Positions 15,681-28,344 of a DNA stretch of 64,000 nt are shown here, in pieces (the stretch's first letter is position 1; the number at the start of each line of letters is the position of its first letter). Location of the stretch: the NCBI GenBank assembly GCA_021613535.1, contig CP075495.1, positions 9,114,001 through 9,178,000 of the forward strand. Direction: 5' to 3'. The translations under genes were made by a program, and so were the position numbers. The notes below the pieces were generated by a model. That model was not told the origin of the DNA. It made no database searches and saw only the letters and a program-made list of their open reading frames with translations. Origin of the DNA: Adineta vaga. Taxonomy: Eukaryota > Rotifera.

Positions 15681-15868
15681 TTACAATTTTTTTGAAAGTA
15701 GATCTCGTGGTGGTCGAGGTTTTCCAGCATTTTTCGGTCGACGTTTTTTTGCTTGAATTGTACGTGCAAGTGCTGAAAAAAATTTTCGAATTTTTGAACA
15801 TTGAAAGAAAATTTTTTTTTTAATGTCATACATGGTGCAGCATTCGAATTAGCTCCTGCTTTGGGCAT
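15681..15868 (-). CDS. Tiny, very basic two-exon protein, about 42 residues
   Basis: Exon 15868-15832 (MPKAGANSNAAP and one base) joins exon 15772-15681 in phase and reaches a TAA. The second exon is basic (RTIQAKKRRPKNAGKPRPP). The stop overlaps a perfect GTAAGT donor at 15684-15679, so the transcript may splice on to an exon at about 15611, ending near 15574 and adding a dozen residues. The composition suggests a nucleic-acid-binding or nuclear peptide, but this is a guess and no family was recognised. It lies 294 bp upstream of the SRPK start on the same strand and could instead be a 5' exon unit of that locus. Confidence 0.4.
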
Positions 15869-16430
15869 GTTTTATGTGTATATATTTGTAAATTTGAAAA
15901 GAAAAGAAATTGAAGGATGCTTCAAGATAATATTAGTAATTGAATAAAAATATCATTGAGTATGTGTTAATCTAACGTTCATAGAAGGCTTTTTGATGTA
16001 TATCTGCATCGTTTGAATAAATGTGACAAACGAAAACAGTCGGAGAGAATTTATCTACAAATATGAAGAGAAAAAAAAAGAAATTCAAGCTTATGCCGTA
16101 GGGGCCCAACATCCACAACGACCAATACACAAACATTCAAGTTGTAGTTGTAGTAGCATCAATAGTTGATTACTTTACTGTTTTTTCTTGTGATCAACCA
16201 TCCAGCTATTCGTTTATTTATGATTTAGCACATTTATGCAGACATGAGTGTTGTATCATTTGACAGATGAAGCAAAAATGAATAGAGGTTCATGTATATA
16301 AGTAAAGGCAAATTTTTGACCAATTAGAAACGAAGATTTACTTTATATTATTATAGATGAATCAGACATTCAGCTGGACGTCCGTTTGAATTCTTTCTTT
16401 TGACTTTTTTTTATACAATAAAATTTAAGA

Positions 16431-19400
16431 ATGATTGATAATCCTGAAGAACAACTTCAACGTGTTAAAAATCGATTACGAAAAGCTGTAGAAGATTATT
16501 CTGCACAGGTATTTAATTGAATACTGAAAATTTTAAAGCATTTCATTTTCATTTATTTGATTATCTAAATGAATTTTCAATACATTATCAAAATTTATTT
16601 ATTGAGTAATCTAATATCTTTGAGAAATACAAAGATTATTAGAGAATGTATCATTCGTTGACAATAAATTACAATCAATTAGATCATATTTCAGAAATAC
16701 TTAGTATGTTTCGCGATTGTTTTGAAGTAATTTACCCATAATCGTTCTTGATTCAACACTAAAAGAAAAACGTACATATCGTTTTTTTTCATCATCTGGC
16801 GGTATTTACATAAGATATCTATTGATATTGTTTATCCTTGAAATCGATCGACCTCGAGAGCTAAAGATAGAATGTATCTAAAAATACATCGTACGAAAAG
16901 TTTGTTAGAGTATTTTGAAGAAAGAAATTCTGAATATATTATTTTGAATTTATTTAGCGTCAATTTGAATCGGCTGCTTTTTGGGGCGATAAATTACTTT
17001 CATTGAATCGAAGTAAATACTCTGATATTCATAAATCTTTATAATAGATTAATACTTTTTTTTATCCATAGATTCATCTGATGATCTACTCTTTGTTGCG
17101 AAATGTTTTATGTCCAATGGTGATTACAATCGAACACGAATTCTTCTGGAGAATTCTTCAATGTATCATGTAAAAATCTTATACTGTTTGTGCAGTGTAT
17201 ACTTTTGTTTTCTCTATTCTAGACCGATCCACAATTCAAATATCTTGTTGCACTTTGTCATGTAAATAAAAATGATCTCTATAACTTGTGAACGAAAACT
17301 CTTTTTCTTTTTGTTTAGTTTAATTTGAAAGATTATCAAACAGCAGCAAATGTTCTTGAAATACTTGAAGAATTACTTGATATGGACCAACAACAACAGC
17401 AAGTGGGAACATCTTTTAAAACACCATTCACACCTAAAACAACAAATATTGAATATTCTAATCCTGTATGGTTTGATTTTCATAAAATCAATACTTGATC
17501 TTTATCATTTTTGTTTTCTTAAGCTCCGTGCATCAATATGTTTATTACGTGGTAAAGTCGCTGAAGTTCTCGGTTCATTACAACAGGCAATGAAATTCTA
17601 TGAAGAAGCATTGCGTTTCGATGTTTTTTGTGCAGAAGCATATGAAAAATTAATAAAAAAACACATGTTTACACCAGAAGAAGGTATTGATTTCTTAGTT
17701 ACAAACTTTTTGATAACATTTATCTTTGATTTATAGAACAAAGATTAGTCGAAAGAATGGTGATTGAAAAACAATGTGATTCTGATACTGCAGCTGTTGT
17801 ACGATGTCTATATGAACAAGAAGTACATCAAGTAAATGATTATTTTAATTTCATGAAAAAACATTCATATATCGATCTTTTGATTTTATTTCTTCAGTAT
17901 ATGAAACCAATTATTGTTAATCTTCCATCGTTTACAATCGGTTCATTGAATGATAATGCTGATTATTGTATAAATGTATGAAACGTAGACATGATCATAT
18001 CTGAAATGAATATTATTTGATTTAGATTGCAGAAAAATTTTATTACAATTATAAATTTCGTGAATCATTTGATTTATGTAAAAAGTATGTAATCGTTGAT
18101 TTTTGTTGTACTATTATTTTTAAATCATTATTTTCTAGAGTTCTTACTCATAATCCATTTCATCAACATGGTTTATTCATATATATTGCATTACTCTATG
18201 AAATGAAAGATAAAACCGGTTTGTCATTTATTCGAAGTTTTGATATAATCATCGATTGATTGTCATTGTTTGTATAGAACTATTCAGTTTGGGACATCGA
18301 TTAGCAAGACAATGTCCAGAAAATCCTGTATGTATCAAATTTAATTCTTTTTTTGTGTTCAATTAAAGATGATATGTAATCAAAATATGATTTCTCAGAA
18401 GATCGTTAGGAAAAATTGATTTAGTATAAAAATGGGTGACTTATAGATATTATGAGAAGAATTCAATTATCAATTACAGAATTTTGAACTAAATGAAATC
18501 ATGTTCTCATCTTTATAAAGACATTTGATATGATCAATTCGATATGGAAATTTACTTTTGTTTGTTTGTTTTTGAAACTGATTGCATTATTTTAAATTTT
18601 AGATTAGTTGGCTAGCGGTTGGCTGTTATTATTTAGTAACAAAGAAACCTGAACCAACACGTCGTTATTTAGCGTATGATGAAGATGTTTTCACCAGTAG
18701 TTTATTGATATTTTATTTGTTTAGAAAAGCAACATCATTATGTCGTAGTTTTGGTCCAGCATGGTTAGCATTAGGTCATTCCTACGGTCTAGAATCAGAA
18801 CATGATCATGCTATTTCCGCATATTTCACCGCTGCAGATGTCATGCGTGGGTTAGTAATTTGTTGCTTATTGATAAAATATGCATTTATCATTGGATTCA
18901 TTTCTTAGTTGTCATTTACCTATTCTATATGTTGGTCTGGAATATAGTCTCACAAATAATCTCCGCTTAGCGGAACGTTTATATTCTGAATCATTAAAAT
19001 TTTATCCCGATGATCCAGCTGTACTTCACGAATTAGGAGTCATTAATTATCTTAATCGAGAGTATGTATAAAAATTTGCTGCTCCTAGTTTAACTTAGAG
19101 AGTTTCTTTTTAGATATCATCATGCATTACTTTTCTTTCAACGTGCTTTACTTAAAGTTGAAGCCATTGATCAAGTTGATTTATTACCGTATTGGGAACC
19201 ATTATTTAATAATATGGGACATGCTTGCCGAAAATTAAAGTAAAATAGATTAGTTTATTTAATGATTATTTGTAAATTTGGTGATTTATTTTTCTTCTAT
19301 GTAGAAAATATGATGATGCAATAATTCATTTTAAAAAATGTCTCGGATTGACACCAAGAAATCCACAAACATTGATTGCTATTGGATTTGTGCATGCTTT

Positions 19401-19794
19401 ACAAGGAAACTATGGTCAAGCGATTGAATATCTTCATCAAGTAATTTCAGTTCTTGTATAGAATTTCAAATGTTATTCTTTCCTATTCTATTAGGGTCTT
19501 TGGTTAAGTCCAGCTAGTTCATTTGCTCAAACTCTGTTAAATAAGTGTTTCAATATGACACAAACGAAAACTTATGTCGAACAATTACCAGGTAAGATCA
19601 TAGGATCTTCTTTTCTTTTTCTCTTTTCAAGTATTATTTGTTTATTTATCGTAGAACCACCTAATGATTTGAATGAATATCTATCAGTTCGACAGAATAG
19701 TACAATTACTGAAACAGATATTAATCCGGTGACAGTACCATCTTCTGCTTTAGAAGAATCTGATCAAGGTGGTTCATCGATGATTACAACATAA
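16431..19794 (+). CDS. CDC16: CDC16 / APC6, anaphase-promoting complex TPR subunit
   Basis: Eighteen exons in phase: 16431-16508, 16958-17012, 17072-17169, 17223-17261, 17319-17465, 17524-17683, 17737-17831, 17898-17975, 18026-18084, 18139-18218, 18278-18327, 18603-18673, 18725-18850, 18909-19061, 19114-19239, 19305-19440, 19495-19591 and 19655-19794. They give 595 residues (human about 620). Recognisable APC6 segments include RQFESAAFWGDKLLSL, SICLLRGKV, SWLAVGCYYL, SFGPAWLALGHSY, LPILYVGLEYSLTNN, FNNMGHACRKLKKYDDAI and the following TPR. It is a scaffold subunit of the APC/C ubiquitin ligase in the nucleus and on the spindle. Most introns are 50-60 nt; intron 1 (449 nt) and intron 11 (275 nt) are exceptions. 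The acidic Ser/Thr-rich C-terminus is usual for the family. It converges with GTF3C6, with 119 bp between stops. Confidence 0.96.
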
Positions 19795-19812
19795 ACATTG
19801 ATATTTTTCAAA

Positions 19813-19818
19813 AATAAA
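19813..19818 (+). terminator. Candidate polyadenylation signal of CDC16
   Basis: AATAAA 18 nt after the CDC16 stop, followed by T-rich sequence and a (CT)n run. Confidence 0.5.
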
Positions 19819-19913
19819 ATTGTCAGATAATTTCTTTTTCTTATTTTCCTCTCTCTCTCTCTCTTTATTTTTTTTTATTACATCCACACATATATCTTCA
19901 TGTCTATATTATA

Positions 19914-20366
19914 TCAAGATTTGGATTGATTCTCATTGTCATCATTCTTCTTTGGATAGATATAAACACGTGATAGATTCAATTTTTTATCACTAATACC
20001 AACTAAATTTAAATCATTTCCATTTGAATTATGTGCTGTTACTTCTTCAGCTCGATCACTCGTACTGGTATTGTCATCGGTTGTTGACGATGTAGTACTA
20101 AAGAATAAATTTGTACCAAGAATATAATTGTATTGTCCTTGAAATGTATATGGACCTATCTGAATAAATGGATTAGTACTATCAATATCAATTGCACGAA
20201 TTTCAGATTTGGCAGCATGTTCGAGAACAGTTTGTTGATCAATATCATGTCCAATATCAGCCATTATAAGAAATTCTTCTTCTTCATCATCGTCTTTTGG
20301 TTGTTCAGTATTCTTTGTAGATGTTGTTGGTTGATCATCAGTACCTGAAGGTGCATCAACTTCCAT
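19914..20366 (-). CDS. GTF3C6: TFIIIC subunit GTF3C6 (tau55-like)
   Basis: Single-exon ORF of 150 residues from the ATG at 20366 (MEVDAPSG). An in-frame upstream start at 20441 would add a basic leader that looks like UTR. An acidic linker (DDDEEEEF) leads into the TFIIIC_sub6 core: ADIGHDID near residue 35, then IDIDSTNPFIQIG, YTFQGQYNY and LGTNLFF. In the family this small beta-sandwich (human GTF3C6, yeast Tfc7) pairs with another tau subunit within TFIIIC, which recruits RNA polymerase III to tRNA and 5S genes. The C-terminal part (about 105-150) is polar and ends near a short LNLSRVYIYP strand. It is shorter than human (about 213). It converges tightly with CDC16. Confidence 0.8.
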   Translation of the reverse strand: MEVDAPSGTDDQPTTSTKNTEQPKDDDEEEEFLIMADIGHDIDQQTVLEHAAKSEIRAIDIDSTNPFIQIGPYTFQGQYNYILGTNLFFSTTSSTTDDNTSTSDRAEEVTAHNSNGNDLNLVGISDKKLNLSRVYIYPKKNDDNENQSKS

Positions 20367-21049
20367 TAGATTGCTTTTCTTACGTTTAATGATGATTCTT
20401 ATTCTGTTTCTACATCTATCTATATATGCATTACTTTTCACTTTTCAGACAACGTCATTGATTGATAAAGATCCATCCAGTCGTAAAAATGCATGAACTT
20501 TTAATCACTGACATATTACTCCCTCTTTCGTGGAAGAAGTGAAAAGAAAATACAATCCATTCATTAAGAATAATCAACTTTATTCGAAATTGATTGAAAA
20601 ATAAGAGTTCCAGAAAACAAGATGTCATAAAATACGACATCGTGTCTCACTAGCTAATAAATATTATTCAATTTTGTGTAATGAATGAGAAAAGATCGAT
20701 TATTATGTCTCGACATAATCATCTTGTAAGCGAGGGTTTATTACGTGCTTTACGATTATTTATCAAATCGATATAGATCTATGACGCAAAATGTTTGCTT
20801 GCCGTGGCAATTCATGTGTATTTTGGCTAGATCTATAGCAAGACGAATAACACTCATATATATCTGACACTACTATACGTTTTTCAAAAAAAGTTCAACA
20901 AAATATTTTTTTTCCTTATGACCCTGCCATTCCTTCCTATGATTGATTAACAAAGTATATAGTATCCTACTACACATTCAGTGTTATAAATACATACGTA
21001 GACGTAGACTATACAAAGGTATTTTTTCCTACATCACTAATATTCTATA
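20367..21049. other. Divergent intergenic region, about 680 bp
   Basis: It separates GTF3C6 (-) from the secreted-protein gene (+), so it probably carries both promoters. I see no ORF with coding character and no clear core element. Confidence 0.5.
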
Positions 21050-21984
21050 ATGATGGTACCATTTCTGCGTGCAATCACTTTAATTTTATGCTTTAAAATT
21101 TATCATACTATTAAGTGTACTAATCCAGTTCAAATACAATTATCATCATTTGAATTAACCTTAACTAATATCAAAACGATGCTGAATGAGCTAAAACATA
21201 TTGATGAAATAATATGTAAAATACGTATAGATTTTGATTATATTACTCGAATATTATCGATCAAATTCGGTCAATCAATGGAATTAGTATCTCTTCGTTC
21301 AGTTGAAAATGTCTATATACATAGTACTATTTCTTTTACATCAGACAAGATTATAAATCAAACATCTATAAAGATTACAATAAACTTACTTTGCTACAGT
21401 CATAATCATTGTGATCACAAATTCATTCTCGAACATGTTGATCGATTGATTAGAATAGATCATCACTATTGGAAATCTATGATTCGTCCATTGTTACTCA
21501 TTCAAAATGATAGCAAAGGTAGGACTAACATATGCATACTTTCTATCAAAACGAGAAATAATATTCTTTTGATTATTAATTATACAACTGATGATGTATG
21601 GTATGTGCTTTTATTTTAGATGGATGTACGATTGGGATGATGAATCTTGTAGAACCTTGTCTTGATAAGATGTGCTCATGGTATTACTCAACAGATACAA
21701 AACTTGGCGAAGGTAAATGTGAAAACATAGATGCTCAAACGTTACCTATGCTTGAACTAAATACTGAAATAAGAATGTTTGAAAAACAAAATGAACATGA
21801 TGACGATGATGAGATGAAAACAAAACCGAGTCAAGCTATCTTTCGCTGTTATTCATCAACACAGTTTTGGTGTGAATTTAATAACTGTAATAATCAACAT
21901 AATGGCAAACTAATTCAACAAATTATAAATCAATATTATGATCTATGGATAATGTACAAAGTTTGTAGATCCGATGTAGAATGA
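21050..21984 (+). CDS. Unknown secreted, cysteine-containing protein of 277 residues
   Basis: Two exons, 21050-21518 and 21620-21984, join in phase across a 101-nt intron with a good pyrimidine tract. The N-terminus (MMVPFLRAITLILCFKIYH) is a probable signal peptide with cleavage near residue 22-25. No other membrane span follows, so the product is probably secreted or lumenal. About a dozen cysteines are spread over both exons, including a YSHNHCDHKF stretch, CLDKMCSWYY and CEFNNC, suggesting disulfides. A short Asp-rich loop (EHDDDDEMK) sits near the middle of exon 2. I recognise no domain. It may be a lineage-specific secreted family. Confidence 0.65.
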
Positions 21985-23799
21985 AGTTTTGATTGAAAAT
22001 AATGACAATTCAATAGCAAATTTTATATAAAATCATACATTAGTTTATAGTCAATAAGGATGATAATATGTGTTGTGATCTTCTATTTATCTTCGTTCTC
22101 TTTTCAAATTCGCAATTAAATACATGAAATAAAAGAGTAACTCGAACACATGTAGATCAAATTTTTGTGCATTGTCTTCCGGTATACAATTGAAGCTTTT
22201 CTCCTTTCTTCGTGATGAATATTTTCATTTCACTAATTCACATTTATACAAGTCAATTGTTGTTAATGGGATCTCATCTCTATCATGAAAAGTTTGACTC
22301 TTGTGAATATGTATTTTAATAGAACACCACTTAACAATTCCTTCATTCATCAATATGATCAATCATAACTAACACTAAATTTATATTACAAATATTTCTC
22401 CCATCCATCACTGTAACAAAACATCGAGAGTGTATCATGACAAGGACTGTTCCTGGTAATAACTATAATTAGATAGGGATAGGGAACAAGGTATTGCATA
22501 CATTATACATTTAATTCAGAGATATGCAAATAGTAACACAACTTGTATTCTAAATTTTCGAAACTTTATTTATACATAACTTATATTTTCCATATTCTTA
22601 GTATGAAGCCGATAAATAATGACTTCTCATATACATTATCATGTACTCTAGTACATTACCCCTAGAACCTCAGAATAGGTTACCTTGTACTCCAATGTAC
22701 TGTGATTCGTTTTACCTAAAATTCTAGAAAAAGATAGCTTGTACTCTATTGACTTATCTGGATTTTCACGTATCGTCAGATATTTAATTCTTCTATTCAT
22801 ATTCTGATCGTCCTCTTTTATACAGACATACTGAGAGCAATACAAGCTTCCTTCTTTTTATCGTGAAAGGCCTATTTCGTATTGCGTCTCAGCATAGAGG
22901 ATATCACTGTTGCAACGCTTTGAAAATATTCGTTACAAAACAGTCATTCGTTTGATTATTTTTAATCTCAATACAGAGACATAGACAATCTACCCATCCA
23001 CATCTCTAAAAGAATATGAGCGTATGAAATACGTAGTTTTTGTTAAAATCAATGAGATGTACGACAAAAAACTGCAATCAAACAATATTCTACGAATTCT
23101 AAGACTTGTAAACTGATGAAAAAAAAACGTAGCTGTAATAATACAGAACAATACATAAACGTACATCTCAATATAAGCTCATATAATGTAACCTATTCTA
23201 GGATCTGAAAGTATTTCATAAGTATTTTTCTCGAGACATCATTACTCTATTCAAACCGTATTGAAAATAAGATGATATAAAATACAACACGAACAGAATG
23301 TCTTAAAAATCATCAGTTACTTTTCTCTGTATTCTACTTCAAAGTTCATTCTCTCATCAATGAGTATAACAGAAAAAATGCTTGCTTTTAATGATTCGTA
23401 ACGATTGTTTATATCTAAACTTATCTTCAAAGTAATTCGAATTCAATTGTTTATCATCGAATGACAAGTTTCTGTTATGATTATATTCGTAGAGAAATGA
23501 TGCATAAATATATCTTCAATTCGAATAACCAATCAATTGTCGATGTATTTCATTAAGATTAAAAAAGAAAAGAAAAGTTGCTTTCTTCATTTATTGTCAA
23601 CGAACAAATATTCTTGACTGTACAGTAGAAAATGATTATCTAGCTTTTTTTTTGTGACGAAAAGAAAAGTTAAACAAGAAAAAAGAAAAGAACATTAAGA
23701 AAAGAAAATGAGAAAACAAAACATCAATATATGATCTAGACATCATTTTTTTTATTTCGTCATTTTCCCTGCACATAGATTTCTTTTGAATTATTTTCG
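21985..23799. other. Gene-free stretch of about 1.8 kb
   Basis: AT-rich DNA with no convincing exon. A short imperfect duplication (units about 60 bp apart sharing the core CTTGTACTC) lies at about 22660-22760 and creates a spurious antisense ORF. A TTTATT at 23751-23756 is AATAAA on the minus strand, 44 nt after the RBM24 stop, and is its likely polyadenylation signal. Confidence 0.5.
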
Positions 23800-26244
23800 T
23801 CACCATCCAGCCGCAGCACGTTGATGATGATCACGATCAAGTGATCCAGAATGATCGTCAATCATATATTTTGCTGTATGAGCTGCATAAACATCATTGA
23901 GATTTGTTGGACCTGATGGGGGTTGACCCGTACCAGTTGACAGTTGTGCATATGAATATGTTTGACCAGGAGCAGTAGCATAAATATATGATGGTTGTTC
24001 AAGTGATGCTGACGTTAACGGAGCTGTAGCATATGTTAATTCATAATAAGATGGTCCACCATTAGTTTGATTTTGTGAATTATGAGCACCATTTAATGTT
24101 GTTGTTGTTTGATTTGGTATTAATGTACTAAGAGTTTGAGGTGTTCCAGCTGTTGCTAATAAAGTTGTCGTTGGTGGTTGTTGATAATAGATTGGTTGAA
24201 TACTAAAAAGACATATGTTAAATAGATTATCTCAAAGGAAAAATTCTTCTTTTCTTGTTGTTTATCTAAACTATCTGATTTCGATAAAGAGAAATCTATT
24301 TGAACGCATAAGAGAACAATCACGTCATCACCATCATCGATGTGTATATATATGTGTGCGTCAATACACAGAGGGTGGTCTTTCATCAAATTCGCTTGAT
24401 TAGTCGAATGTTCTGTTTTTTAAATAAACATTCTTTCTTTCTCTTCTTTAAGTTTAAGATTGATTTGATTTCTCTGCAGGGAGTTTACGCATTTAGACGT
24501 CAAAATTGAAGAGAAAAGAGAAAAAAAATCAAAGTTAACTCACCCATAAGTTGTTGGTAATGCCGCTGAATAAGCGCCGGCAAGATGAAGTGGGATAAGG
24601 CCTATAATAATAATAATAGAAAAATATATAGAGTGTTTGATTTGAGACTTTTTCTTTAAATCATTTTCAGTAAATCAAAATAGGCATGTAAGTAAATTGA
24701 AAGACAACAAAAACAACAACAACAACAACAACAACAAAAAATCAATCAATCAAATCGATTATTGCAATCAAGAAACAACAACAACAATCGAGGTGAAACT
24801 CTAAAGGCATACAAATCACACATACACGCTGTTAGAATTTTGTTATCGTCTTTTGTATATTTGAAGATTTATTTATAAAGAATCAAATTTCAATTGTCTC
24901 ACGATGAAAAAAAAACTAAATTTATATCATTAGGAAGATATTTGTTCCTGTTTGTCTCATTCATTCTTCTTCTTCTACTACTACTGCTATTATTATTGAG
25001 TGATCAAATGACCAAGAGATGAAAAATGGAAGCACTGAGAAAAGACACACACACGCACACGAAAGCGAACATACGGGCGCAGACATAAAAGTAACAGAGA
25101 TGGAAAGAAAGAGAGAGAGAGAGTAAAAGAGCACCACAACAACATCAACGTCAAACACTCGAAAGACCCCATTTCACATTAGTGTGTGTATGGTTATTAT
25201 CGTTTAGATATCACATCAAGTTTTAGTTAGTTAAATTAAATAACTCGTATTAGGTTAAGAGAAATAAAAAGAATATTATAATAAAATGAAAACATCAAGG
25301 AACTGGCACAAATTCGTGCTCAGTCAAACAAACGGCAGAGTCATCCAGAGCATCCACTTACTGTCTAGTTTATTTCTTTTTCTTTTCTCATGCTGCTCGT
25401 ACTACAATTAATGAGGAGAGAGAAAGGATAGTCAGTTAATCATAATTACGATGATATTTTTGTTTTACAGAAAGATATTTTTTAAGGCAAAATATAAAAT
25501 AAGAAAATTCAAGTATAGTTTCTCGTTTTCGAAACTTACCAGCTGGTGATGGAATCACGCGTGGTTTAGCACCAAGATAAGCTAAATTTACGTTTGCTTT
25601 TCGGCCATCAATAACAGGATTGGCTTCTTTTGTAGCTAAACTTGCAGCTTCTTGAGTATTCATTGTTACCTGTAAAAGAAAAGTTAATTATATTGGAGAA
25701 AAAGACAATTAATATAAAGGTACGTTGACAAGGTTTCTCTGCCGTTATTGACTAACTACTAATCATCTCGTTATTCAAATCTCTGATGTTTGTTCAAAGT
25801 TGAAAAAACATTAGAACATTCATATTAGAAGCAGACATGCATAGATTTCTTCACTGATTGATGGCACACAAATGATAAGAGAAGAAAGCGATTATCTTTT
25901 AAGACAGAAAACTGGCATATCTTAAGACGTGTGTTAATAATCAATCTTTTTTTCGTCTTCTGTTTTTTACTTACAAATCCATAACCACGTGATTTGCCCG
26001 TTTGACGATCAGTAATAACCTTCATACGAAAAGAAAAATTGATTAATCAATTGAAATTGTAAAAATACTTACTACTGCTTCTTCAATTTCTCCAAAACGT
26101 TCAAAGAACTTTCGTAGGGTATCATCTGTTGTATGATATGGTAGACCACCGACAAAAATTTCTAAAAAATTTCTATTTTATTTTCATATCAAAAATATTT
26201 AAGGTATTCTTACTTGTAAATGTTGTATCTTTATGTAATGACAT
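23800..26244 (-). CDS. RBM24: RBM24/RBM38-type single-RRM RNA-binding protein
   Basis: Six exons in phase: 26244-26214, 26161-26073, 26019-25975, 25669-25540, 24601-24544 and 24202-23800. Total 251 residues. The N-terminal RRM (about 10-87) is close to SEB4/SUP-12/RBM24/38, with [13 protein letters not shown]2 [13 protein letters not shown], and RNP1 KSRGYGFV split across an exon junction. The [18 protein letters not shown] segment ends the domain. The C-terminal 140 residues are Thr/Tyr/Ala/Gln-rich and disordered, ending HHQRAAAGW. In animals these proteins bind GU-rich RNA and control splicing and mRNA stability, notably in muscle and differentiation. The fourth intron is unusually long here (938 nt) and contains CAA and GA microsatellites. 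The sequence cannot separate RBM24 from RBM38 orthology. Confidence 0.93.
24703..24738. repeat. (CAA)n microsatellite in RBM24 intron 4
   Basis: Nearly perfect CAA/AAC run followed by AATC repeats, within the long intron. Confidence 0.75.
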
Positions 26245-28344
26245 GAATGATGATGCTGATGATGACGGTGATGTGATGATGTAAATACTTCAAGAAAATG
26301 AAATAAAATAGAAAATTTTCTTCTTTCTCTTTTTTCTTGCTCAGAATATGTCAACAAAACTACAATGCTCTCTTGCGTTGTCCCGTATTTAAAAGAAAAA
26401 GTCACATAGAACGACAGAAGAATAGAAGAACAGAACAGGGTGAATGTAATGACACTACCACTGCCACTATAACCAAACAAATTATTTCAATCGTCAGTCA
26501 CTTTTATAAAAAAAATTTCAATTACACAAAAAGCCTCTTCTCGTTTTCTGAGTATAACGTCTTATGTGTCTAACTGAATGAATGATATATGTATACACAA
26601 ACGGATGGAAAATGAGGAAATAAGAGATCGACTAATTCATCACTAGAGAGAGAGAGAGAGGAAGAGAGAGAATACCACATATACAAATATGTGCGCGATA
26701 TGAGATGCAGTAGTATAAGAAGACGAAGAAGGAGAAGAAGAAGGGTGAAAGACAAGAACCAATCATCAGTATACACACACACACGCACAATTGTTTTAGG
26801 AAGAAGACATCATACAGTTAGCTATCTTTTTTTCCTTCTTTCTATTCGGAGATGATGATTCCCGTTCGTTCATGTAGAGAATCAGTTCTAATGATAAAAT
26901 AGCAATACATAGAGATAGAGAACCATAACAAATGTATAAACAATATTTTCTTGCTCTTCGACGCGTATGGAATTGCTCTCGCGAATCAACAAGACGATGA
27001 CAGAACGTCTTTTTCCATTAGAAAAATTTCTCCGTATAATATCGTACAATTATTGTCTAGCTTTATTTTTTCTGCTTTTGGTAGCAGAACCGACAACACA
27101 GCAGGAAAGAAGAAAATGATGATACCAAACAACAAACGACCTTTTGCTATTCGATGCATTGTAATTGTCTATTTTATACGAATGGAATATGTACATACAT
27201 AGACATGCGACATAGAAAAGGGTCGACACCTACGATTATCAGTGGATGAATAGAAAACTTATTCATTTATGACACTAAATGATTATTTGTAGTACACATA
27301 ATGTTTGCAACAATATATGCATCCTTTCGATATTGATCGTAACGTAGCAGAAGATCGTATCAATGCAATCTTTAAGAAAATTTATCTTTCAGATTGTTTG
27401 ATGTAAATGACTCTATTAGAAATTCGTTTTGATTCATCAAATTTTCTATTGTCTTAAGTATGTAGAATGTATTCATATCTATATAATTGGAACTTTTTCT
27501 TTGAAATTTATCAAATATAAATCTCATTTATAATCTTATGCCTATCGTAATGGTTAGTAATCAGTGATTTGTTAAGAAAATATGAAATACGTCTTTTTTC
27601 TTCAAGTTAAAGTGTCATTCATTCATTGATTTGATGTCAACGTAGTAAATTAACTTCAAAATATATTGATAGCTACTCATGGTAACCGAGTAGTCACAAC
27701 ATACATAATATGATCTGTATTAGAACAGTTTCAATCAAGTACATATTGAATATTAGCAAATTTATTTGATGAAATTGTAATAAGTCTCATTTAAGAGCAA
27801 ATATGATGTAGAACTATTTTATTGTAGTTTTCTTGTGTTATTAACTAAATTTATTCATGTAAGATACAAATTTTCTACAATTCATTTTCACATTTCAAAA
27901 ATCTTAGTTACTTAAAACGCATCTAGCAAATACTATTTTTAGTCTACTGGGTCTATTCTGATGTGATCTCCTTAACGATTATGATCAATTTGGGAAATAG
28001 ATAGTATAATGAGCTTTCCATTTGCGAATTCCACGTGCTACTCTCTTTTATGACGATGATAATAAGTGTAAATGCATTAGTCAACTGTCAAAGTAAACCG
28101 TAAAATTTTTCTACATTGTCTTGTCTAAAAACGATTTATATTTTCGATATGATTTCAATACATTTTTCATCTTACTTTCCGTCTATTAAAGGATAGTTTT
28201 TTAATCGAATTATTCGATACTATTTGTTTCAAAGATTTGAAATAAGAAATATATGTTCTATTTTTTATTAATACTGATTATCAAAAAGAACGAACGTTGA
28301 AACTATATGATTTATATTCAGTCATGATATATGAAAGACATGTG
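26245..28344. other. Intergenic region of about 2.1 kb upstream of RBM24
   Basis: AT-rich, with (GA)n at about 26646-26668 and short CA runs. No ORF has convincing coding character and no RNA gene was recognised. The part near 26245-26900 is the presumed RBM24 promoter/5' UTR. Confidence 0.5.

Noticed and set aside
16620-16957. Possible extra exon inside the 449-nt first intron of CDC16
   Set aside because: Exons 1 and 2 join in phase and match the family directly; no open segment with splice sites was needed.
22648-22845. Minus ORF with an internal repeat (EYKLSFSRILG / EYKVTYSEVLG)
   Set aside because: The repeat comes from a short DNA duplication in non-coding sequence; there is no start context, splice signal or neighbouring exon.
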